Part shown: positions 50,896-58,732 of the stretch, one piece after another
Layout of the letters: every line of letters starts with the position of its first letter
Numbering within the stretch: position 1 is the first letter of the stretch
Program-made: the position numbers and the translations under genes
Assembly: GCA_020854055.1 (NCBI GenBank)
Contig: JADZGD010000034.1
Coordinates: 1 to 60,695, forward strand
Length of the DNA: 60,695 bases
Source: Bryobacterales bacterium
Lineage (GTDB): Bacteria > Acidobacteriota > Terriglobia > Bryobacterales > Bryobacteraceae
Reading direction: 5' to 3'
Notes under the pieces: model-generated
What the model was told of the DNA's origin: nothing
What the model saw: only the letters and a program-made list of their open reading frames with translations
Databases searched by the model: none

Positions 50896-52800
50896 TCATA
50901 CGTCGAACAACCGCCGCGCTGAACCACCGCCGTAACCGCTCAAAACGCCCGCCGGCTTGCGAGGCGCGGCCGAAACCGCCGGCCGCAACGGAGCAAGCGG
51001 CTGCCGGGCCGGATGGGAGCCGCCTGCGCCGGTTCCGCCTTCCGGCTGCTCCTGCTCCGGCATGCGGTCTCTCATGCAACTGGTGCGCTCCGCGCGTAGC
51101 GTGACGTCCGGCTTCTGTTTCCGCGCCAGCGCCTCCCTACCGGTGGCAACGAAGGCGGCGCGGTCGGCATTGGTAACCGTCCGGGTTGGTTGTTGCGGCG
51201 GCTCTTCGGGGCGCTCGTCATTCGCGGCGTAAGCCGGTTCGAGCCCCGCCGGCGCCTGTTCGGTCATCAGGGCGCGCGTAATAACCGGCGGCATCCCGGT
51301 CTTCTTGATTGCTGGCGGCAGGCAAAAATAATCCGCCAGGAAGGCTGCGGCCACAGCGCCGAAACTTGCCAGCAACAATCCGATCATCAAGATCACCCGC
51401 CGGTGGCGTGGCGCCGGATCGGCCGGAATGGCGGCCTTTTCGACAATCGCGACGTTGAGGATCCGCTGTTGGTCCAGGGCCTCCTCCATGCGCGATTCTT
51501 CTTCCTTCTTTTGATAGAGCAGATAGTTCTCTTCGGCCACTCTCAGGCGCCGCTGGATGTCGTCATGCTCTCCGGCCAGCGTGTCCAGTTTCGCCAGCCG
51601 CGCCCGGCTCCGGTCCAGATCTTCCGTCAGGCTGGCACGGCGCGCCCGCAGGCCGGCGATGGTCGCCTCCGTGCGCAGCAGGTCGCCCTCAATCGACTGG
51701 CGCAGCGGATTGGGCGCATTGGTCCGGTCCACCACGGCCGGCGCCTGTTCCTTTTCAAGCGCCGCGCGTGTGTCGTGAATCTGCTGTTCCACTTCGCGCA
51801 CCAGCCGGTAACTTGGCTCGTACTTGGTCAGCAGTTCGGTGCGCTTGTTCTCCAACTCGACCAGTTGCCCCTTCAGCCGCTCGATCAGGCCCACGCTCCG
51901 GGCCATGCGGGAACCGGTTTCGATGGTCACCGGCAGCGCCGCGCGCTGTTCTCTCAACAGCCGCGCACGGTTCTCGGCGTCATGGATCGAGGAGTCCGTC
52001 TCCTCGATGGAGGCCTCCAGGTCGGCCGCCCGTTTTAGCGCGGAAGCCTTCTCGTCGGGTAGGCTGGAGACGCCGTCCTTGCTCCGGAAGCCGGCTAGCC
52101 GATGCTGGGCTTCATTCAACTCTTTGCCGAAGTTATCGGCCTGTGACTTGAAGAACACGGCTGTGTTTGGCGCGCGATGCACCGCCACGTGCTTGCGAAG
52201 ATAGCCCTGCACCAGGCGGTTCACCACTTCGGCGGCCACCCCTGGCTCGGCGGCGCGAAACTGTACCGAGATCAGGTTGGTCTTATTCACCGTCGCTACC
52301 TTGAGACCCCTTTCCATCTCACGCACGCCGCGGGCAAGCGTCTCATTGCGCTCCTCCTGCGGTTTCTGCTGAACCAGCCTGCAGGCTTCCGCTACCTGCT
52401 CCAGCAGGTCGCGGCTTTGCAGCAGTTCCACCTCGGCGTTGAGTTCCGCCTCGGTCATCTCGGCGGGAACATTGGAACTCGCCGCGCGATCCACGGTCAC
52501 CGGAGCGTCCTGCCGGGCGCGCCTCACCATCAACTTGGCCTCGGCTTCGTAGCGCCGCGGAATCAGCAGCGTAACAATGCAAGCGGCGCCGAACAGCAAC
52601 AAGAACGTAGCCGCCAGCGGATAGCGCCTGCGGCTGAGTACCTCGATCAGGGAGCGCAGCGTATAGACCCCCTGTGGCACGCCGCCCGGCTCGGCGGCTT
52701 GCTTGCGGCGGTCTAACGCCGGCCATGCTACTCCGGCCACGGCCGGAGTCTGGGTCCCGTTGTTTTCGTTTGGTCGGTTGTGTTCGCTCTCTGGCTGCAT
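50896..52800 (-). CDS. Wzz/GumC-like polysaccharide co-polymerase without kinase domain
   Basis: A 634-residue protein. A disordered N-terminus (to about 60) precedes TM1 (YPLAATFLLLFGAACIVTLLI), then a periplasmic coiled-coil region of about 350 residues (long heptad-like stretches such as LDTLAGEHDDIQRRLRVAEENYLLYQKKE in outline). TM2 follows (VILMIGLLLASFGAVAAAFLADYF), then a cytoplasmic tail of about 135 residues. The tail has no Walker A motif and no tyrosine cluster, so the BY-kinase domain of many relatives is absent; the tail is low complexity (Pro/Gln/Arg-rich). It controls chain length and export. I start at the ATG at 52800. The Wza-like gene ends 22 bp upstream. Confidence 0.88.
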   Translation of the reverse strand: MQPESEHNRPNENNGTQTPAVAGVAWPALDRRKQAAEPGGVPQGVYTLRSLIEVLSRRRYPLAATFLLLFGAACIVTLLIPRRYEAEAKLMVRRARQDAPVTVDRAASSNVPAEMTEAELNAEVELLQSRDLLEQVAEACRLVQQKPQEERNETLARGVREMERGLKVATVNKTNLISVQFRAAEPGVAAEVVNRLVQGYLRKHVAVHRAPNTAVFFKSQADNFGKELNEAQHRLAGFRSKDGVSSLPDEKASALKRAADLEASIEETDSSIHDAENRARLLREQRAALPVTIETGSRMARSVGLIERLKGQLVELENKRTELLTKYEPSYRLVREVEQQIHDTRAALEKEQAPAVVDRTNAPNPLRQSIEGDLLRTEATIAGLRARRASLTEDLDRSRARLAKLDTLAGEHDDIQRRLRVAEENYLLYQKKEEESRMEEALDQQRILNVAIVEKAAIPADPAPRHRRVILMIGLLLASFGAVAAAFLADYFCLPPAIKKTGMPPVITRALMTEQAPAGLEPAYAANDERPEEPPQQPTRTVTNADRAAFVATGREALARKQKPDVTLRAERTSCMRDRMPEQEQPEGGTGAGGSHPARQPLAPLRPAVSAAPRKPAGVLSGYGGGSARRLFDV

Positions 52801-52822
52801 GGCTGAATCCTCTGCCGCCCCC

Positions 52823-53509
52823 TCAAAACCTGGGCACCGGGTCAAAGTACAACCCGAGCTTGGTGACATTCATGAACCGTTCCAACTTGCCGGTGAATGA
52901 CCGCGTCACATAGACCGAGTCGCCGGGCCGCAGCAGCAGATCCTCGGCCAGACGGCCCTTTTCGATGGCATGCTTGACGTCGATCCTCCGCGCTTCCACC
53001 ACCTGGCCGCCGGCCCGGCGGAACAACAGCACGCTCGCCGATTTGGCGCCGGGCGTGAATCCGCCGGCAATGGTGATCGCATCGGTGACGGTGGTGTCCC
53101 CGCGCAGGTCGAATCGGCCGGGTTTGGCCACCTCGCCCCCCACCAGAAAGAAGGGCTTGTTGAATTCCTTGAGAATGACCGAAACAACCGGATCGTGAAG
53201 AATCGAGGAATACTGTCTGACGACGGCGGCTTTGATTTCAGCCAGCGTCAGGCCGGCAATCTTCAGGTCTTCGGCCGACTGCAGCGCGATGAACCCGTCC
53301 GGCTGCACGGTGACGGTCTGGTTGAACTCCGGCGTGAAACGGAAGTGGATGTCCAGTACATCCGACGGTTCAATCCGGTAGCGAGGGTCGCGGGTGGCGA
53401 ATGATGCCGTTGAAGGGTGCTCATTCGTGGCCGGTACGCCGCCGGCTCCCAGCGTTCCCACCATTAGAATCGTTCCCAAAAGGAAGTGGAATTTACGAAT
53501 AATCTGCAT
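52823..53509 (-). CDS. Wza-like polysaccharide export protein
   Basis: A 228-residue protein with a signal peptide (MQIIRKFHFLLGTILMVGTLGAGG). It shows the Poly_export domain RYRIEPSDVLDIHFRFTPEFNQTVTVQPDGFIAL and two SLBB-like modules (FFLVGGEVAKPGRFDL and LLRPGDSVYV). No lipobox is seen. It would form the outer-membrane exit for the polymer; it is shorter than Wza. The start at 53509 is favoured because the predicted promoter places the transcript start near 53533. The ATG at 53527 has GAGGG directly against it, too close for ribosome binding. Confidence 0.88.
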   Translation of the reverse strand: MQIIRKFHFLLGTILMVGTLGAGGVPATNEHPSTASFATRDPRYRIEPSDVLDIHFRFTPEFNQTVTVQPDGFIALQSAEDLKIAGLTLAEIKAAVVRQYSSILHDPVVSVILKEFNKPFFLVGGEVAKPGRFDLRGDTTVTDAITIAGGFTPGAKSASVLLFRRAGGQVVEARRIDVKHAIEKGRLAEDLLLRPGDSVYVTRSFTGKLERFMNVTKLGLYFDPVPRF

Positions 53510-53539
53510 GGCGCTGTGCGGACACATCCCTCACTTGCA

Positions 53540-53568
53540 AATATAGAGGCCGGTCCGAACGCCAACAA
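53540..53568 (-). promoter_or_regulatory. Candidate promoter of the exopolysaccharide operon
   Basis: On the reverse strand TTGTTG (53568-53563) and TATATT (53545-53540) are 17 bases apart; the -10 differs from consensus at one base. It precedes the Wza-like gene, the first of ten same-strand genes with gaps of at most 22 bases or overlaps down to 39840. Confidence 0.5.
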
Positions 53569-53649
53569 TGAACCAACGGGACCAATTCAGACGGGATCGT
53601 ACTGGTAAATGATCGGGGGTAAAATAGAACTAACTCAGGTGGGAAATCG

Positions 53650-53684
53650 CTATAAAAGTACTGGGCCGGAAGTTACTCCGGCCC
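53650..53684 (-). terminator. Intrinsic terminator of the Gfo/Idh gene
   Basis: Read on the reverse strand, an 8-base perfect GC-rich stem (GGGCCGGA / TCCGGCCC at 53663-53670 and 53677-53684) with a 6-base loop lies right after the stop codon and is followed by AGTACTTTTATA. The T-run is short but the position is right. It separates the Gfo/Idh gene from the polysaccharide operon. Confidence 0.62.
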
Positions 53685-53688
53685 GCAA

Positions 53689-54897
53689 TCACGAGATCGC
53701 CATTCCCGTGGAGCCGAGCTTTACCTTGCGGTCCTCCCGCAACGCCAGGTTCGCCATGTGCGGGCCGGTGACGGCGGCCGCGGCCACCTCCACCGGACAA
53801 TTGGGCCGCTTGCGGCTCCGCACGCAGTCCAGAAAGTTGGCGGCATGCGCGCCCGCATCGGTACGGTCGGGCTCCTCGGCGGTAACCTCCTCGGTGCCTT
53901 TCCATCTCCACGGAGTGGAGCTCGCCGGGCCGTTCTTCATAATGCGGTAGCCGCGCCGGTCAAGCACCATCGTCGCTTCCCGCCCAAGGAACCGGATCGA
54001 CCAGTCATAGTCGTAAGTCGTGGTGTAGTTGAGTGTCCAACTGGCGATCATCTCCGGATACTCAAACACTGCCGAGAATACGTCCGGAACCTCGCCCCCG
54101 CGCTCGTCGGCGATGTAGCCCTGGGCCACGGCGGATTTCGGCACGCCGGAGTCGGTCATCCACTGGACTACGTCCATCAAGTGGGTTCCCTGGTCGGTCA
54201 TGTTGCCGCCCGAGTAGTCCCAAAAGGCGCGCCACCACCGGAAGCGGCGAGGCTCCAGTTCACGCTTTGGAGCCGGGCCAAGGAATCGCGCCCAGTCGAG
54301 CGTGCCCTCCAGCGGTTTATTGGACAGTAACTCGGACCAGTCGAAACGCCAGTTCCAGGCGGCCTTCACCATCGACACCTTGCCAATCGCTCCGCTCAGG
54401 ACCACCTGCCGGGCGTTGCGGATGAATTCCATGCTGCGGCGCTGCATGCCCACCTGCACGATGCGATCCGACTTGCCCACCCGCTCCACCATGTCCTGGC
54501 TCTGCGCCAGGTTCAGCGACATCGGCTTTTCCAGGTACACGTCCTTGTTGGCCGCCAGCGCCGCGTACAGCATCGGCTGGTGCTGGTGATCGGGCGTGGC
54601 AATCACCACCGCGTCCAGGCCCGGCATCGCCAGCAGTTCGTGATAGTCAAGAAAGGTCTTGACTCCGGCTGGCGAATTGGCCTTCGCTGCCTCCAGGTGC
54701 GGGCCGTAGACGTCGCAAAGCCCGATGCACTGCGCGCCCACCGTCTGGAAGGTCTTGTTCAGTCCGCCGCCCCGGTTGCCTGTCCCGATCATGGCGTAAG
54801 CGACGCGGTCGTTCGCCCCCCACGCGCTTGCTGGAACTAACAGCGGCGCCACGGTGGCGGCCGATTCCTTCAGAAATTGCCGGCGGTTTTTCTCCAT
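53689..54897 (-). CDS. Tat-exported Gfo/Idh/MocA-family oxidoreductase
   Basis: A 402-residue dehydrogenase-fold protein with a Tat signal (NRRQFLKESAATVAPLLVPASAWG). It shows the Rossmann loop MIGTGNRGGGLN near 36-47, the lysine in LEKPMSLN near 121, and DQGTHLMDVVQWM near 223-235. It is a likely glucose-fructose-oxidoreductase-like periplasmic protein with unknown substrate. It ends in a good terminator hairpin and starts 36 bp from the penicillin acylase stop. Confidence 0.9.
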   Translation of the reverse strand: MEKNRRQFLKESAATVAPLLVPASAWGANDRVAYAMIGTGNRGGGLNKTFQTVGAQCIGLCDVYGPHLEAAKANSPAGVKTFLDYHELLAMPGLDAVVIATPDHQHQPMLYAALAANKDVYLEKPMSLNLAQSQDMVERVGKSDRIVQVGMQRRSMEFIRNARQVVLSGAIGKVSMVKAAWNWRFDWSELLSNKPLEGTLDWARFLGPAPKRELEPRRFRWWRAFWDYSGGNMTDQGTHLMDVVQWMTDSGVPKSAVAQGYIADERGGEVPDVFSAVFEYPEMIASWTLNYTTTYDYDWSIRFLGREATMVLDRRGYRIMKNGPASSTPWRWKGTEEVTAEEPDRTDAGAHAANFLDCVRSRKRPNCPVEVAAAAVTGPHMANLALREDRKVKLGSTGMAIS

Positions 54898-54933
54898 GGA
54901 AACTCCTTACGGCCTAATGCTAACACCGCTCGC

Positions 54934-57186
54934 TTATCGCCGCGGCTTTAGCGTTAGCCGCGCCTTCGCCTCCACTCGCCGGAACTGCATCGGGAAGCTG
55001 CGAGCATAATAAAACGCCTCCCACTGATCGGTAAAATGAGACGACAATACGTGACCGGATTGACCGGTAACGATGTTCTGCAGCGAGCCATCCAAATCGG
55101 CCAGGTCAACCGTCATTCGCATGGAAGGACCCAGCTTGTCGTGAATCTGCTTGACGGTGAACGGAGATCCGCTCATCGGCGCCGGCCCGATCCGGAAGTA
55201 GCCGCCGGCCACGGGCAGCCGGTTCACAACCGGGTCCGCCAGGGTCCAGTTCTGCATCCGGCCCAGGTCCCACGCCGCCAGGTCTCTGCCTTGCATGCGC
55301 CGCCCCTGTTCAAAGGCATCGATGAGGCATCGGATGAGAAGCTGGTCATAATCGGCAAACCAGCCCGGCGGACGCTCCCGCAAAAGGCGCTCCACCGCTA
55401 CCGCGGCCATGTGGAATTTGTAGCGGCTGCCCTTGCCAGGCGCGGCGCGCTCACCGAGCGCCACCTTCAACTGGTCATAGTAAAGACTCATCAACACCGC
55501 CGCGCCCTGGCGAAGTTCCATCTGCCCGTTCCAACCTCGCAGCATCGAAACCGCGTCAGCCAACTCTCGCGGTTTCACTGCCGCGCGGTCATAAGCCGCC
55601 AGCGCCTGCTTCGCCAGAAAGAGGGAAAACGATGAGTAGACGTCTTTCTCAATCCCGAGCATATCGGCCGGTTTCCATCCCGGGCGCGCCCGAAGCATGT
55701 CGCGAATCTGCCCTGCGCGGTAGTGCGGCGCGAAGTTGCCGTTGACCCGGTAAGCGTAGCTGGCCGGAAACGGATTCTGGTTGGCGCTGATAATCATGCC
55801 CGCGGGCGGATTCCAGGCCGAGGGCAACTGTTCGAACGGAATGTAGCCCTCCCACTCGAACTCCCCGCTCCAGCCCTCCACCGGTTTGTCGCCATTGTAG
55901 TTCCGCCGGACGGGCAGTTTCCCGGCCGCGTGATAGCCGATGTTGCCATCCACATCGGCGTATACCAGGTTTGAGCCGGGTCCGGTGAAGCGCTCCAGCG
56001 CATGGGTGAATTCCGCCCAGTTGGCGGCCCGGTCAATGTCCAGGAAAGGGAATTGAATCATCCCCGGTTCGGCCGCCGTCCAGCGCAATGAGTAGGTCTT
56101 GCCGTTCTCCATCAGAAAAATCGGCCCATGCCGTGTCACCCAGGTGATGGACCGGCTGGGCTTCGCGTTGCGAACCAGGATGAACTGCCGTTCCGGCCGC
56201 GCCTGCTCCATCTGCCCGCGGTAAACGTAACGTCCCGTCTGCAGGTCGATCTTCTCCTCGTACAGATCCTGGACATCGAACTGCAAGTTCGTCATCCCCC
56301 ACGCGATCCGTTCGTTGTGCCCGATAATCACCGCCGGTAAACCGGGGATCGATACGCCGGCCACATTGATGCCGGGTGCCGCCAGATGGTTCATGAACCA
56401 GATCGAAGGGACTGAATACTCCAGGTGCGGATCGTTGGAAAGCAGCGCGTGTCCGCTGGCGGTGTGCCGGCCGGAGACCGCCCAGGCATTGGAACCGGGC
56501 TGAAATTCACCGCCGCTTCGCACCGGAAACAGGAACTCCACCTTGGTCCGGTCACCACCATGGAGCAGGTTCGCCTTCAGAATTTCGTCCTTCCAGGTGG
56601 TGGTCAGGTCGCTGAACATCACCAGCGCCACCAGCACGCTGTCGGTCACCGTCCAGGGGCGCGGCTCGTAGCCGAGCAGGCTGAATTCCACCGGTAGCCT
56701 GCCCTGGCTGCGGGCAATGAAGGAGTTGACGCCGCGGGCATAGGCGGCCAGCGTTCGCAGGTCGCCATCGGCCAGCAGCGGAGTCTGCTCGCGGGCGATC
56801 GAATTCATACGTAACCGGCGGGAGTTGCGGTCCGCCTCCAGGCCGCTCTCACCCAGCACTTCGGCAAGCTCGCCCGCTCCCCAGCGCCGCAGCATGTCCA
56901 TCTGCCACAACCGTTCCTGGGCCGTGACAAACCCCTGGGCGAACATCAGGTCGTCTATTGAGGCGGCGCGAATGTGCGGTACCCCAAGGGAATCGCGTTC
57001 CACCGTCACCGGCGCCGCCACTCCGGTTGCGATGGTGCCCGATGTTTCGGGCAGCGGGCGGTAGGCGAACCAGTAAACGGCAAACGCTGCGCCCGCCAAC
57101 AAGAGTGCAATTAAGTAGTTGAGAAATCTGAGAAACTTGTTCTGGGGCACTTCGAAAATTGTATCGAATTGCCGATTACCATCCAC
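54934..57186 (-). CDS. Penicillin acylase family (N-terminal nucleophile) hydrolase
   Basis: A protein of up to 750 residues of the penicillin amidase / acyl-homoserine-lactone acylase family. A membrane or signal segment (FLNYLIALLLAGAAFAVYWFAY) leads to the alpha-chain region (VTVERDSLGVPHI, DLMFAQGFVTAQERLWQMDMLRRW). After it comes the autoprocessing point before S232 in PGSNAWAVSG, which is the catalytic Ser, and downstream NDPHLEYSVPSIWF and ANQNPFPASY. The start is unclear: GTG at 57186 (one base from the divergent CBS-protein start) or GTG at 57150; neither has a clear ribosome site. Possible roles are amide cleavage of antibiotics, acylated lipids or AHL signals. Confidence 0.88.
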   Translation of the reverse strand: MDGNRQFDTIFEVPQNKFLRFLNYLIALLLAGAAFAVYWFAYRPLPETSGTIATGVAAPVTVERDSLGVPHIRAASIDDLMFAQGFVTAQERLWQMDMLRRWGAGELAEVLGESGLEADRNSRRLRMNSIAREQTPLLADGDLRTLAAYARGVNSFIARSQGRLPVEFSLLGYEPRPWTVTDSVLVALVMFSDLTTTWKDEILKANLLHGGDRTKVEFLFPVRSGGEFQPGSNAWAVSGRHTASGHALLSNDPHLEYSVPSIWFMNHLAAPGINVAGVSIPGLPAVIIGHNERIAWGMTNLQFDVQDLYEEKIDLQTGRYVYRGQMEQARPERQFILVRNAKPSRSITWVTRHGPIFLMENGKTYSLRWTAAEPGMIQFPFLDIDRAANWAEFTHALERFTGPGSNLVYADVDGNIGYHAAGKLPVRRNYNGDKPVEGWSGEFEWEGYIPFEQLPSAWNPPAGMIISANQNPFPASYAYRVNGNFAPHYRAGQIRDMLRARPGWKPADMLGIEKDVYSSFSLFLAKQALAAYDRAAVKPRELADAVSMLRGWNGQMELRQGAAVLMSLYYDQLKVALGERAAPGKGSRYKFHMAAVAVERLLRERPPGWFADYDQLLIRCLIDAFEQGRRMQGRDLAAWDLGRMQNWTLADPVVNRLPVAGGYFRIGPAPMSGSPFTVKQIHDKLGPSMRMTVDLADLDGSLQNIVTGQSGHVLSSHFTDQWEAFYYARSFPMQFRRVEAKARLTLKPRR

Positions 57187-57187
57187 C

Positions 57188-58543
57188 GTGGTCTACCGGA
57201 TTCTGCTGCTGATTGCGATTCTCGCCGTCAACGCATTCTTCGCCAGTGCGGAGGTCGCGCTGGTCTCCGTGCGGCGCTCGCGCCTGCGTACCATGGCCGC
57301 CGACGGCGTTGTCGGCGCAAACGCCGCCCTGAATCTCCTCGCCCACCCCGAGCGGCTGCTCTCGGTGACCCAGGTAGGCGTCACCCTGGCCAGCCTGGGA
57401 CTCGGCTGGGCCGGCGAAGAGACGCTCTATAATCTGATCGTCCGGCTGTTCCAGCCCGTGCTCAGTTCGCTCTCCAGCGTAGCGCTGCACGGCGTCTGTT
57501 TCGGCTTGGCATTCCTGCTGATGTCCTATTGCCACGTGGTCATCGGCGAAGTGGTGCCCAAGAATCTGGCCATCGAGAAGGCCGAACGCCTGTCGGTGCT
57601 GGTGGCTCCCGTGCTGCTCGTGTTCTTCCGCGCCGTCAGCCCGTTTGTCACCGTGATTGAACGGTCGGCTGAGTTGCTCTCCAGAATGCTCGGGCTCCAC
57701 GGCAGCCGCGGTTCGGGACATACCGCCGAAGAGCTGAAGTTCATCATCAGCTCGAGCCGCGCCGAAGGACATTTGCCGGAGTTCGAGGAAGACGCGATCC
57801 ACCATCTGCTCGACCTACAACAGCATTCGGTGCGCGAGATCATGGTCCCCCGTAACGACATCGTGTCGGTGCCTGTCACCGCCAGCCTCGACCATGTGCT
57901 CCATTTGATCACCGACAGCCTCTTCTCCCGCCTTCCGGTATATGAAGGGAGGCCAGAAAACCTCATCGGCTACCTCAACTACAAAGACCTGGTGCGCGAA
58001 TGGCGCGAGCGCCGCACCGCCACCCAGCGCCGCCGCCCGGTGCGCCCCTTCAACCTGCGGCGCTACTTGCGCAAACCGTTGATTGTTCCCGAAACCAAGT
58101 CCGTAAACCAGTTGATTGACGACTTCCGCCGCCAGTTGACTCATATGGCCCTGGTGGTGGACGAGTACGGAACCATCACCGGACTGGTGACGCTCGAGGA
58201 CGTAATGGAGCAGATCTTCGGCGAGATCGAGGATGAGTTCGACGTGCGCCGTACGCTGCCGCTGGCCGGCGCGGCCACGCTCGAAATGGATGGAACAACC
58301 AACATCCGCGACCTCGATGAGCTGTACGGCCTCGAATTGCCGGGCGACGCCGGATTCGAAACCCTGGCCGGATACCTTTTATTCCGGTTGGGCTACATCC
58401 CCAGCGGAGGGGAAACCATCGAGGACGCCGGCCGCCGCTTCACCATCCTGCGCATGGCCGGTAACCGCATCGCCCGCGTGCGCATCGAAAAGCTTCCGGA
58501 GCCTGAAGCCGGGCCAACCGGAGAGCATAAGGCCGGCCAGTGA
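57188..58543 (+). CDS. CorC/HlyC-type membrane protein with DUF21 and two CBS domains
   Basis: A 451-residue protein. The N-terminal DUF21/CNNM region has about four membrane segments (VVYRILLLIAILAVNAFFASAEVALVSVRRSRL in outline, LFQPVLSSL, GEVVPKNLAIEKAERL). The tandem CBS domain (about 200-330) contains VREIMVPRNDIVSV, LFSRLPVYEGRPENLIGY and HMALVVDEYGTITGLVTLEDVMEQIFGEIEDEF in outline. The C-terminal CorC_HlyC domain is about 345-430. Members move magnesium or sodium. I start at the GTG at 57188, where the family N-terminus begins; the TTG at 57119 would run into the acylase gene. Confidence 0.92.
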   Translation: MVYRILLLIAILAVNAFFASAEVALVSVRRSRLRTMAADGVVGANAALNLLAHPERLLSVTQVGVTLASLGLGWAGEETLYNLIVRLFQPVLSSLSSVALHGVCFGLAFLLMSYCHVVIGEVVPKNLAIEKAERLSVLVAPVLLVFFRAVSPFVTVIERSAELLSRMLGLHGSRGSGHTAEELKFIISSSRAEGHLPEFEEDAIHHLLDLQQHSVREIMVPRNDIVSVPVTASLDHVLHLITDSLFSRLPVYEGRPENLIGYLNYKDLVREWRERRTATQRRRPVRPFNLRRYLRKPLIVPETKSVNQLIDDFRRQLTHMALVVDEYGTITGLVTLEDVMEQIFGEIEDEFDVRRTLPLAGAATLEMDGTTNIRDLDELYGLELPGDAGFETLAGYLLFRLGYIPSGGETIEDAGRRFTILRMAGNRIARVRIEKLPEPEAGPTGEHKAGQ

Positions 58544-58732
58544 CGCGCATTTGCCGAAACTCCGCGATACCCGGCCGAATGGCTCCATCAACTTCCGCGC
58601 GCGGCTGCCGCCGCGTTGGGCAGAGTTTCCAACGGGCACGGTTCCCCCGCCGGGTTCATGTCCCGCACGTAGCCGCGCAACGGCAAGAGCCAATCCTCAA
58701 TCAGGTACAATAAGGCGCAAAATGCTGCCCGC

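Noticed and set aside
57119..57187. TTG start for the CorC/HlyC-type gene
   Set aside because: The added 23 residues are not like the family and would overlap the acylase gene; the GTG at 57188 leads straight into the first membrane segment.
58706..58711. TACAAT as a -10 box for the DUF4838-like gene
   Set aside because: No -35 within 16-18 bases resembles TTGACA, so I do not call a promoter.
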